Assembly: GCA_035319185.1 (NCBI GenBank)
Contig: DATHDF010000050.1
Location: 1 to 6,238, forward strand
Source of the DNA: Fen-1308 sp035319185
GTDB lineage: Bacteria > Nitrospirota > Thermodesulfovibrionia > Thermodesulfovibrionales > Dissulfurispiraceae
DNA: 6,238 nucleotides
Direction of reading: 5' to 3'
The translations under genes were made by a program, and so were the position numbers. The notes beneath the pieces are model-generated. The model was not told the origin of the DNA and did no database searches. It saw only the letters and a list, made by a program, of their open reading frames with translations. How positions within the stretch are numbered: position 1 is the stretch's first letter; every line of letters begins with the position of its first letter. Below are positions 1 through 5,045 of this stretch, one piece after another.

Positions 1-141
1 GAGATGGTGATGCCCGGTGATAATGTAGCGATAACGGTGGAACTGATAGCGCCGATAGCGATGGAGAAGGAGCTGAGATTCGCGATCAGGGAAGGCGGAA
101 GGACCGTAGGCGCCGGAGTTGTCACCGAGGTCCTGGAGTAA
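1..141 (+). CDS. tuf: Elongation factor Tu (EF-Tu), C-terminal fragment (5' part outside window)
   Basis: EF-Tu is the GTPase that carries aminoacyl-tRNA to the ribosomal A site. Only the last 46 codons plus TAA are present, already open in frame 1 at the window edge. The translated end contains MPGDN, ELIAPIAMEKELRFAIREGG and a terminal RTVGAGVVTEVLE, which matches the last beta-barrel (domain 3) of bacterial EF-Tu almost residue for residue. The GTPase domain lies upstream and cannot be checked. The stop is only 3 nt before the rpsJ start, and the tail of the gene carries the rpsJ ribosome-binding site. tuf and the S10 genes are therefore probably co-transcribed. Identification is very secure; whether this is the only tuf copy is unknown. 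Confidence 0.97.
   Translation, partial: EMVMPGDNVAITVELIAPIAMEKELRFAIREGGRTVGAGVVTEVLE
135..138 (+). promoter_or_regulatory. Ribosome-binding site for rpsJ, inside the tuf 3' end
   Basis: GGAG lies 6 nt before the GTG at 145 and within the last codons of tuf. Its spacing supports the GTG start of rpsJ and implies translational coupling to tuf. Confidence 0.6.
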
Positions 142-144
142 AAG

Positions 145-450
145 GTGAATCAAAAAATAAGAATAAAACTGAAGGCGTACGATCACAGGCTGCTCGACCA
201 GTCTGTGAAAGAGATAGTTGATACTGCTTCGCGTACTGGCGCGAGGATAGCCGGTCCTGTCCCGCTGCCGACAAAGATCAGCAAATTTACAGTGCTGAGG
301 TCGCCGCACGTGGACAAGAAATCGAGGGAGCAGTTCGAGATAAGGACTCACAAGAGGCTTATCGACATTTTCGATCCAACTCCGGACACGGTCGATGCCC
401 TTATGAAGCTTGAACTGGCCTCCGGGGTTGATGTGGAGATAAAGTTATGA
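145..450 (+). CDS. rpsJ: 30S ribosomal protein S10 (uS10, NusE)
   Basis: S10 is a 30S head protein. It also acts, as NusE with NusB, in transcription antitermination and in coupling to NusG. The 101-residue product is close to the usual 102-103. It begins MNQKIRIKLKAYDHRLLDQS, and the family signature AGPVPLPT lies at residues 36-43. The ribosome-embedded loop follows at about 46-68 (SPHVDKKSREQFEIRTHKR). The start is GTG, chosen because translation from it gives the canonical N terminus and a GGAG lies 6 nt upstream. The gene follows tuf by 3 nt, so the roughly 170-nt leader through which L4 controls this operon in E. coli is absent here. Its stop overlaps the rplC start (ATGA). Confidence 0.98.
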   Translation: MNQKIRIKLKAYDHRLLDQSVKEIVDTASRTGARIAGPVPLPTKISKFTVLRSPHVDKKSREQFEIRTHKRLIDIFDPTPDTVDALMKLELASGVDVEIKL

Positions 451-1058
451 CAGGCATATTGGGCAGGAAAATCGGCATGACCCAGGTCTATCTGGAAGAT
501 GGCAGGCTGGTGCCCGTCACAGTTGTAGAGGCCGGGCCATGCACCGTAGTCCAGGTTAAAACGCCGGAGAAAGACGGATATGAGGCGGTCAAGATCGGCT
601 TTATGGAAATCCGAAAGACCAAGAAGGTTACGAAGCCCATGGCCGGAATCTTCAAGAAGGCTGGTACGCCTGTATACAAAAACCTGAAGGAATTTCGCAT
701 CGCCGGCATGAAAGTCGGAGACACGATCAAGGCCGATACCTTCAGCAAAGGCGACATCGTGTCTGTTTCAGGTGTTTCCAAGGGCAAGGGGTTTCAGGGT
801 GTCATGAAGAGGCATAATTTCAAGGGCGGTCCGAGCGGACATGGTTCGATGTTCAACAGGGCCCCGGGCTCGATCGGAGCGAGTTCCTATCCGTCAAGGG
901 TATGGAGAGGCATGAGAATGGCCGGACAGATGGGCAGCGAAAGGGTGACCGTTCAGAATCTTGTCGTGGTCGATATAATGCCGGATCAGAACCTCCTGCT
1001 GCTAAGGGGCGCGGTCCCCGGATCTCCTAATACCATAATCGAAATCTGGAAGGACTAA
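447..1058 (+). CDS. rplC: 50S ribosomal protein L3 (uL3)
   Basis: L3 binds 23S rRNA early in 50S assembly and sends a long loop toward the peptidyl-transferase centre. The 203-residue protein (E. coli 209) starts MTGILGRKIGMTQVYLEDGR. It carries the family signature around SGVSKGKGFQG (108-118), the tip loop at about 134-157 with NRAPGSIGASSYPSRVWRG, and the conserved MAGQMGSERVTVQNL (158-172). The E. coli glutamine methylated by PrmB (Gln150) aligns with Ser147 here, so that modification site is missing; this also varies in other bacteria. The ATG overlaps the rpsJ TGA by 4 nt, typical of coupled translation. The antisense open frame across this gene is a coding shadow. Confidence 0.98.
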   Translation: MTGILGRKIGMTQVYLEDGRLVPVTVVEAGPCTVVQVKTPEKDGYEAVKIGFMEIRKTKKVTKPMAGIFKKAGTPVYKNLKEFRIAGMKVGDTIKADTFSKGDIVSVSGVSKGKGFQGVMKRHNFKGGPSGHGSMFNRAPGSIGASSYPSRVWRGMRMAGQMGSERVTVQNLVVVDIMPDQNLLLLRGAVPGSPNTIIEIWKD

Positions 1059-1062
1059 GGTC

Positions 1063-1695
1063 ATGCTTGATATTGAGATCAGAGACATAAACAATAATGT
1101 TAAGGGTAAGATGAGCCTTGGGGGGGCGGTTTTCAGCTCTGAGGCGTCATCTGCTATAGTGCACTCTTCAGTTGTGGGCTATCTCGCCAACCAGCGTCAG
1201 GGTACTCATGCTACTAAGAGCAAAGGCATGGTCAGCGGCGGAGGAAAGAAGCCGTACAAGCAGAAGGGCACGGGTCGTGCAAGACAGGGCAGTACACGCT
1301 CCCCGCTCATAAGGGGCGGCGGAACTATCTTCGGCCCGATGCCGAGGGATTACGAGATCAAGATGCCCAAGGCCGCAAAAAAGGCAGCCCTCGGAAAGGC
1401 ACTGAGCATGAAGCTGGCCGACGGCGAGATCGTGGTTGTTGATGAGATACGCATCGACAAGCCGAGGACGAAGGACATGGCGAAGATACTCGATACGCTC
1501 GGCCTTTCAGGTCAGTCCGTGCTTTTTGTAATTCCCGAGAAGGACGACAACATCCTGCTCTCCGCCAGGAATATTCCTGCGGTCGGTGTGGCCAGAGTCG
1601 GCGATCTGAACGCTTATCAGGTGGCAGCTTGCGGAAAACTCGTCTTTACCGCGGATGCGATCAAGAAACTTTTATCGCAGGAGGTCAGCGCCTGA
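1063..1695 (+). CDS. rplD: 50S ribosomal protein L4 (uL4)
   Basis: L4 is a 23S rRNA-binding protein whose extended loop forms part of the exit-tunnel constriction with L22. In enterobacteria it also represses the S10 operon. The product has 210 residues (E. coli 201). The tunnel loop is plain at about residues 45-90: RQGTHATKSK, then GGGKKPYKQKGTGRARQGS, then RSPLIRGGGTIFGP. Lys68 aligns with E. coli Lys63, a macrolide-resistance position, and is unchanged. The C-terminal globular part ends with VFTADAIKKLL. GGAAGG at 1048-1053 or AAGG at 1057-1060 can serve as ribosome-binding site. A run of seven G lies at 1120-1126. The stop shares its A with the rplW ATG. With no leader before rpsJ, E. 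coli-type L4 feedback cannot operate at that site. Confidence 0.98.
   Translation: MLDIEIRDINNNVKGKMSLGGAVFSSEASSAIVHSSVVGYLANQRQGTHATKSKGMVSGGGKKPYKQKGTGRARQGSTRSPLIRGGGTIFGPMPRDYEIKMPKAAKKAALGKALSMKLADGEIVVVDEIRIDKPRTKDMAKILDTLGLSGQSVLFVIPEKDDNILLSARNIPAVGVARVGDLNAYQVAACGKLVFTADAIKKLLSQEVSA
1679..1684 (+). promoter_or_regulatory. Ribosome-binding site for rplW, inside rplD
   Basis: AGGAGG lies 10 nt before the ATG at 1695, within the last codons of rplD. It favours the ATG start over the in-frame TTG at 1629, which would add 22 residues unlike any L23. Confidence 0.7.
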
Positions 1696-1985
1696 TGAAG
1701 ATCATTTACGATGTAATCAAGAAGCCCCTTTTCACCGAGAAGGGAATGGACATAAAGGAGCGCGAGAACAAGATATTGGTACAGGTCGATCCCGGGGCCA
1801 ACAAGCACGAGATCAAGCAGGCGATGGAGGAGATCTTCAAGGTGAAGGTCGAGAAGGTTGCCACTATCAGTATCAGGGGCAAGAAGAAGAGATACGGTAA
1901 GTATCTGGGCAGAAGGTCGGACAAGAAGAAAGCGGTCGTCACGCTGAAACAGGGCGAAAAACTCGATTTCATAGAGGGTGTTTAA
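1695..1985 (+). CDS. rplW: 50S ribosomal protein L23 (uL23)
   Basis: L23 sits at the rim of the polypeptide exit tunnel and is the docking point for trigger factor and SRP. From the ATG at 1695 the product has 96 residues, the normal size. It begins MKIIYDVIKKPLFTEKGM; Glu15 in LFTEK aligns with E. coli Glu18, the chaperone-contact residue. The basic loop ISIRGKKKRYGKYLGRRSD (58-76) and the family signature KKAVVTLKQGEKLDFI (78-93) follow. The frame stays open upstream to a TTG at 1629, but that extension lies wholly within rplD and has no L23 homology, while AGGAGG precedes the ATG. The start shares one base with the rplD stop, and rplB follows with no gap. Confidence 0.97.
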   Translation: MKIIYDVIKKPLFTEKGMDIKERENKILVQVDPGANKHEIKQAMEEIFKVKVEKVATISIRGKKKRYGKYLGRRSDKKKAVVTLKQGEKLDFIEGV

Positions 1986-2807
1986 ATGGGCATAAGAAAA
2001 TTCAATCCTACATCACCGGGGCGCAGGTTTCAGACCGCGTCTGATTATAAGGAGATTACGAGCGACGAGCCGCGCAAAGGTCTGATGAAGCCTGTGAAAA
2101 AAACAGGCGGAAGAAACAGCTTCGGCCGTGTAACCTCGTGGCAGAAGGGCGGCGGAAACAAGCGTATGCTCCGCGTAATCGATTTCAAGCGCGACAAGCT
2201 CGGCATACCCGCGACTGTGAAGACCATTGAATATGATCCCAATAGGTCTGCTAGGATTGCCCTTGTAAATTATAAAGACGGCGAGTACCGTTACATTATT
2301 GCACCTGAAGGGCTGAGCGTCGGTGATATTGTAATGTCCGGACCGTCGGCTGAGATCAAGCCCGGCAACGCACTTCCGATAAAGGAGATACCGCTTGGAG
2401 CCATGATCCATAACATCGAGATCAACCCCGGAGCCGGTGCCAAACTTATCCGGAGCGCGGGTGGTGCGGCACAGATTGTGGCCCGCGAAGGCGACTATGC
2501 TCAGGTCAAAATGCCGTCCGGCGAGGTCAGGCTCGTAAGGACCACCTGCATGGCGACCATCGGCCAGGTCAGTAACGTGCAGCATGAAAACATTTCTTAC
2601 GGCAAGGCCGGAAGGAAGAGATATCTTGGGAAGAGGCCTCATGTCAGAGGCGTTGCGATGAACCCGATCGACCATCCTCTTGGCGGCGGCGAAGGCAAGG
2701 CTTCCGGAGGACGTCCTGCTTGTACTCCTTGGGGTGTGCCCGAGGGAATCAAGACCAGGCAGAATAAGAGAACCGATAAGTTTATCGTCAAAAGGCGCAG
2801 CAAATAG
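1986..2807 (+). CDS. rplB: 50S ribosomal protein L2 (uL2)
   Basis: L2 is a primary 23S rRNA-binding protein needed for subunit association and peptidyl-transferase centre assembly. The 273-residue product has the family's length and both domains. The N-terminal OB-like part contains GGRNSFGRVT (41-50) and VIDFKRDKLGIPATVKTIEYDPNRSA (64-89). The C-terminal SH3-like part contains HNIEINPGAGAKLIRSAGG and the signature RPHVRGVAMNPIDHPLGGGEG (217-237). Asp229 and His230 match the important E. coli Asp228/His229, but E. coli His231 is Leu232 here. The usual RHxGGGHK reads WQKGGGNK (52-59), and the usual TKGxKTR region reads EGIKTR, one residue shorter. The ATG abuts the rplW stop; GAGGGTG at 1974-1980 is the likely ribosome-binding site. 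A 6-bp hairpin with an A-rich loop lies at 2090-2108. Confidence 0.98.
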   Translation: MGIRKFNPTSPGRRFQTASDYKEITSDEPRKGLMKPVKKTGGRNSFGRVTSWQKGGGNKRMLRVIDFKRDKLGIPATVKTIEYDPNRSARIALVNYKDGEYRYIIAPEGLSVGDIVMSGPSAEIKPGNALPIKEIPLGAMIHNIEINPGAGAKLIRSAGGAAQIVAREGDYAQVKMPSGEVRLVRTTCMATIGQVSNVQHENISYGKAGRKRYLGKRPHVRGVAMNPIDHPLGGGEGKASGGRPACTPWGVPEGIKTRQNKRTDKFIVKRRSK

Positions 2808-2811
2808 GAGG
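2806..2811 (+). promoter_or_regulatory. Ribosome-binding site for rpsS, overlapping the rplB stop
   Basis: AGGAGG begins inside the rplB TAG codon and ends 5 nt before the GTG at 2817. This decides the GTG start of rpsS. Confidence 0.8.
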
Positions 2812-2816
2812 AGTAC

Positions 2817-3098
2817 GTGCCAAGATCTTTAAAGAAAGGCCCTTATTTCGAGCCGAAACTGATGAAGAAAGTCGAAGCTATGCTTCAGACCGGAGACAAG
2901 AAGATGATAAAGACATGGTCGCGGCGATCGACCATCGTGCCCGAGTTCATCGGGTTCACGTTTGCCGTTCATAACGGGAAGAAATTTGTCCCGGTATACG
3001 TGACCGAAAATATGGTGGGACATAAATTGGGCGAGTTTTCGCCGACAAGGACCTTCAAAGGCCACTCAGGCTCCGAGAAGTCGGCGTCGAAAGGGTAA
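2817..3098 (+). CDS. rpsS: 30S ribosomal protein S19 (uS19)
   Basis: S19 lies in the 30S head, pairs with S13 and takes part in the bridge to the 50S central protuberance near the A-site tRNA. The product has 93 residues, the usual length, beginning MPRSLKKGPYFEPKL. The S19 signature runs from NGKKFVPVYVTENMVGHKLGEFSPTR (53-78), followed by TFKGHSG. The start is GTG with AGGAGG 5 nt upstream; translation from it gives the canonical N terminus. It follows rplB by 9 nt and precedes rplV by 5 nt, the standard S10-operon position. Nothing in the protein is unusual. Confidence 0.98.
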   Translation: MPRSLKKGPYFEPKLMKKVEAMLQTGDKKMIKTWSRRSTIVPEFIGFTFAVHNGKKFVPVYVTENMVGHKLGEFSPTRTFKGHSGSEKSASKG

Positions 3099-3103
3099 TT
3101 TAT

Positions 3104-3439
3104 ATGGAAGCCAAGGCAATACTTAAATACGCACGCATTACGCCCAGGAAGGCGAGAAGGGTGATGGACCTGATCAGGGGCAAGAACGCATCTGTAGCAA
3201 TGGTCAATCTCAGATACATGCCTTACAGAGGCGCCAGGCTCATCGAAAAAGTGCTGAAATCGGCTATGGCCAATGCCGAGCAGAAGAGCACGCACCTCGA
3301 CATCGACAAGCTCCAGATCAAGTCTGCCTTTGCGGATCAGGGTCCTGTCATGAAGCGGATGGAGCCCAGGGCCATGGGCAGGGGCAACACGATCAAAAAG
3401 AGGACGAGCCACTTGACTATTGTGGTCTCGGAGGAATAG
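3104..3439 (+). CDS. rplV: 50S ribosomal protein L22 (uL22)
   Basis: L22 contacts all 23S rRNA domains and its long beta-hairpin lines the exit tunnel opposite L4. The 111-residue product (E. coli 110) starts MEAKAILKYARITPRKARRVMDLIRGK. The hairpin is at about residues 77-101: ADQGPVMKRMEPRAMGRGNTIKKRT. The MKR triplet (83-85), whose deletion gives macrolide resistance in E. coli, is intact. The protein ends SHLTIVVSEE, a natural family end, so the gene is complete and is not frameshifted into the gap that follows. AAGGG at 3091-3095 is 8 nt before the ATG. Its last Glu-Glu codons form a GGAGG that faces an ATG just after its stop (see 3441-3494). Confidence 0.98.
   Translation: MEAKAILKYARITPRKARRVMDLIRGKNASVAMVNLRYMPYRGARLIEKVLKSAMANAEQKSTHLDIDKLQIKSAFADQGPVMKRMEPRAMGRGNTIKKRTSHLTIVVSEE
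3430..3434 (+). promoter_or_regulatory. Strong Shine-Dalgarno sequence at the rplV end, facing the mini-ORF ATG
   Basis: GGAGG lies 6 nt before the ATG at 3441 and 66 nt before rpsC, so it cannot serve rpsC directly. It is made by the last Ser-Glu-Glu codons of rplV, so chance formation is possible. Confidence 0.5.
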
Positions 3440-3440
3440 C

Positions 3441-3494
3441 ATGCACGCGATTTCGAGTAAGGTTACTGCAACAATATACGGACGGGGGTGTTGA
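3441..3494 (+). CDS. Candidate 17-codon leader ORF between rplV and rpsC
   Basis: This is the only sizeable gap in the cluster (3440-3495). An ATG directly after the rplV stop opens a frame coding MHAISSKVTATIYGRGC, then TGA at 3492-3494. GGAGG stands 6 nt before this ATG, a better arrangement than several real genes here have. The stop ends one base before the TTG start of rpsC, and the rpsC ribosome-binding site (GGGGG, 3484-3488) lies within the mini-ORF's last codons. Ribosomes translating it would arrive at the rpsC start, so a coupling role is a reasonable inference. I do not recognise the peptide. It has no membrane segment and no clear arrest motif. The alternative is a spacer with an accidental short frame, which at this length is quite possible. 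Confidence 0.35.
   Translation: MHAISSKVTATIYGRGC
3456..3467 (+). repeat. Short perfect inverted repeat in the rplV-rpsC gap
   Basis: AGTAA-GG-TTACT is a perfect 12-nt palindromic arrangement. As RNA it would fold only as a 4-bp stem with an AGGU loop, which is weak. It may be chance; it is noted because it lies in the one non-packed junction of the cluster. Confidence 0.25.
3484..3488 (+). promoter_or_regulatory. Ribosome-binding site for rpsC
   Basis: GGGGG, continuing as GGGGGTG, lies 7 nt before the TTG at 3496. It resembles the GGAGGTG consensus and supports the TTG start, since no in-frame ATG or GTG gives the S3 N terminus. Confidence 0.6.
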
Positions 3495-3495
3495 T

Positions 3496-4152
3496 TTGGG
3501 TCAGAAGACGATTCCGATAGGTAACAGGATTGGCGTCACTCGCACATGGGATTCGCGCTGGTTCCTGAAGAGAGGGTATGCAGGCCAGCTTTTGGAGGAC
3601 CTGAACGTCCGGAAATTGATAAAGGATAAGCTCTTTCACGCAGGCGTCTCGAAGATTGAACTCGAGAGGCCTGGACAAAAGGTGAAGGTTATAATACATA
3701 CCGCACGCCCCGGCATAATCATCGGGAAAAAGGGCGCTGAGGTCGAGAAGCTGAAAAAGGAAATAGAGGCATTTACCGGAAAGCAGGTTGCCATTGACAT
3801 AAAAGAGGTTAGAAAGCCTGAGCTCGATTCACAGCTGGTGGCTGAAAACATAGCACTACAGCTCGAGAAGAGAGTTGCCTTCAGGCGCGCGCTCAAGCGG
3901 GCGGTGTCTTCCGGCATGAGGTTCGGTGCCCTTGGGATTAAGGTGCAATGCGCAGGCAGGCTAGCAGGGGCCGAAATCGCCAGAACCGAGTGGTACAGAG
4001 AGGGCAGAGTGCCGCTCAGTACATTCAGAGCCGACGTGGACTATGGTTTTGCAGAGGCTAGGACAACGTATGGCAAAATCGGCATCAAGGTCTGGATATA
4101 CCATGGAGATATACTCCCCGAGCGGACCGTTACATCTTCGGTAGGAGAGTGA
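3496..4152 (+). CDS. rpsC: 30S ribosomal protein S3 (uS3)
   Basis: S3 sits at the mRNA entry channel of the 30S subunit and contributes to ribosomal helicase activity. The 218-residue product (E. coli 233) begins MGQKTIPIGNRIGVTRTWDSRW, the canonical S3 start. The KH domain shows IIIGKKGAEVEKL with the GxxG loop at 77-80. Arg130, Arg131 and Lys134 in FRRALKR align with the E. coli helicase residues Arg131, Arg132 and Lys135. The C-terminal domain contains GRLAGAEIARTEWYREGRVPL and ends GDILPERTVTSSVGE. The start is TTG, the only one in this window and unusual for so highly expressed a gene. The frame is open upstream into the gap, but that stretch resembles no S3 N terminus. It is the only gene here not tightly packed against its predecessor. 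Confidence 0.97.
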   Translation: MGQKTIPIGNRIGVTRTWDSRWFLKRGYAGQLLEDLNVRKLIKDKLFHAGVSKIELERPGQKVKVIIHTARPGIIIGKKGAEVEKLKKEIEAFTGKQVAIDIKEVRKPELDSQLVAENIALQLEKRVAFRRALKRAVSSGMRFGALGIKVQCAGRLAGAEIARTEWYREGRVPLSTFRADVDYGFAEARTTYGKIGIKVWIYHGDILPERTVTSSVGE

Positions 4153-4153
4153 A

Positions 4154-4573
4154 ATGTTAGCGCCAAAGAAAATAAAATTCAGAAAGACGATGAAGGGCAA
4201 CATGCGGGGCAAGGCGTACAGAGGCTCCGATGTATCCTTTGGGGAATACGGGCTGAAGGCGATGGAGCCGGGCTGGATAACCAGCCGCCAGATAGAGGCA
4301 GCCAGAGTGGCCATTACCAGGCATGCCAAAAAGGGCTGCAAACTCTGGATACGCATATTTCCCGACAAGCCTATTACACGCAAGCCGGCTGAGACCAGAA
4401 TGGGAAAAGGCAAGGGCAATCCGGAGTTCTGGGTCGCAGTCGTGAAGCCCGGCCGGGTAATCTATGAGGTTTCGGGCATAAGCGAGCAGATTGCGAAGGA
4501 GGCCTTCAATCTGGCCTCGAAGAAGCTGCCTCTTTCCACAAGGTTTGTGAAACGCGAGGAGGTGGCATCATGA
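4154..4573 (+). CDS. rplP: 50S ribosomal protein L16 (uL16)
   Basis: L16 organises the A-site region of the 50S subunit between the central protuberance and the L7/L12 stalk, and joins late in assembly. The 139-residue product (usual 136-144) begins MLAPKKIKFRKTMKGNMRGKA. It shows GSDVSFGEYGLKAMEPGWIT (24-43), RQIEAARVAITRHAKK and WIRIFPDKPITRKP. The signature TRMGKGKGNPEFWVA (81-95) follows; Arg82 aligns with the E. coli arginine hydroxylated by a RoxA-type oxygenase. AGGAG at 4143-4147 is 6 nt before the ATG and 1 nt separates it from rpsC. Its final codons hold the very strong rpmC ribosome-binding site, and its TGA overlaps the rpmC ATG. Confidence 0.98.
   Translation: MLAPKKIKFRKTMKGNMRGKAYRGSDVSFGEYGLKAMEPGWITSRQIEAARVAITRHAKKGCKLWIRIFPDKPITRKPAETRMGKGKGNPEFWVAVVKPGRVIYEVSGISEQIAKEAFNLASKKLPLSTRFVKREEVAS
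4557..4564 (+). promoter_or_regulatory. Full-length Shine-Dalgarno sequence for rpmC
   Basis: AGGAGGTG is a complete 8-nt complement to the usual 16S rRNA tail, 5 nt before the rpmC ATG at 4570. It is the best ribosome-binding site in the window and lies inside rplP. Confidence 0.85.
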
Positions 4574-4800
4574 AGACCTCTGATATCAGAGCGCTATCTA
4601 TTGATGAGCTGAGGCAGAAGGAAAAGGATTTCAGAAAAGAGCTCTTCAACCTGAAGTTCCAGCTTTCGAAGGGTGAACTTGAGAATAACATGAGGGTCAA
4701 GGCGGTACGCAAGGACATTGCGAGGGTCCTGACGATCATCACCGAAAAAGAGAAGGCGGCTGTTGGCGGGGCTGCGAAGAGGGGTGCGGGAAATGCCTAA
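4570..4800 (+). CDS. rpmC: 50S ribosomal protein L29 (uL29)
   Basis: L29 is a small helical protein beside L23 at the exit-tunnel rim. The product has 76 residues, longer than the usual 60-70. The family core is MKTSDIRALSIDELRQKEKD, then ELFNLKFQLSKGELENN, then the signature RVKAVRKDIARVLTIITEKE (42-61). Two helices in a hairpin are expected. The extra length is a C-terminal tail, AAVGGAAKRGAGNA (63-76), rich in Ala and Gly. It overlaps the ribosome-binding region and the first 8 nt of rpsQ. The tail may therefore be shaped by the needs of rpsQ translation initiation rather than by L29 function; that is inference. The start is fixed by a full Shine-Dalgarno sequence and by the ATGA overlap with rplP. 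Confidence 0.97.
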   Translation: MKTSDIRALSIDELRQKEKDFRKELFNLKFQLSKGELENNMRVKAVRKDIARVLTIITEKEKAAVGGAAKRGAGNA

Positions 4801-5038
4801 AAAGGTATACTCTGGGAAGGTCATAAGCGACAAGATGGACAAGACCGTAGTAGTGGCGGTGACTAGGACGTTCCAGCATCCGCTTTATAAGAAGACAGTC
4901 AAGAAGATAACTAAGTTCAAGGCGCATGACGAAGAGAACAAATGCAAGATGGGCGACATGGTTCAGATCATAGAGAGCAGACCTTTGAGCAAGGACAAAA
5001 GGTGGGCTGTGATCAAAATCATGGAAAGCGAGGGATAG
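4793..5038 (+). CDS. rpsQ: 30S ribosomal protein S17 (uS17)
   Basis: S17 is an early-assembling 30S body protein with an OB fold that binds the 5' domain of 16S rRNA. From ATG 4793 the product has 81 residues (E. coli 84). It starts MPKKVYSGKVISDKMDKTVVVAV and contains FQHPLYKKTVKKITKFKAHDEEN. The signature GDMVQIIESRPLSKDKRW lies at 54-71. An in-frame TTG at 4763 would add ten residues not seen in the family. The MPKK start fits, with AGAGGGG at 4778-4784 eight nt upstream. The gene overlaps the end of rpmC by 8 nt in another frame, so coupling is likely. It closes the S10 block; only 7 nt separate it from rplN, leaving no room for a separate spc promoter. Confidence 0.97.
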   Translation: MPKKVYSGKVISDKMDKTVVVAVTRTFQHPLYKKTVKKITKFKAHDEENKCKMGDMVQIIESRPLSKDKRWAVIKIMESEG

Positions 5039-5045
5039 AAAGGCC

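Noticed and set aside
1629..1694. Upstream TTG start that would extend L23 by 22 residues
   Set aside because: The extension has no L23 character and lies inside rplD, whereas ATG 1695 gives the family length and has AGGAGG upstream.
2090..2108. The rplB hairpin as an intrinsic terminator
   Set aside because: The stem is only 6 bp, no T-run follows it, and it lies in the middle of an essential gene within a continuous cluster.
2013..2675. 220-codon open frame on the minus strand opposite rplB
   Set aside because: It lies wholly antisense to a certain L2 gene, shows no recognisable domain, and is rich in residues expected from reversed codon bias. It is a coding shadow.
2969..3442. 157-codon minus-strand open frame opposite rpsS and rplV
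   Set aside because: It spans two secure ribosomal genes and their junction, and its product resembles no known family. Shadow frame.
3440..3495. The rplV-rpsC gap as a frameshifted or truncated end of L22, or a longer S3
   Set aside because: L22 ends naturally at VVSEE and S3 starts naturally at MGQK. The gap translated in either frame resembles neither protein.
3961..4419. 152-codon minus-strand open frame opposite rpsC and rplP
   Set aside because: Antisense to two secure genes, with no family resemblance. Its hydrophobic stretches arise from reading Lys/Arg/Glu-rich codons backwards.
4763..4792. Upstream TTG start that would extend S17 by 10 residues
   Set aside because: Family members begin at MPKK or similar, and ATG 4793 has a usable ribosome-binding site.
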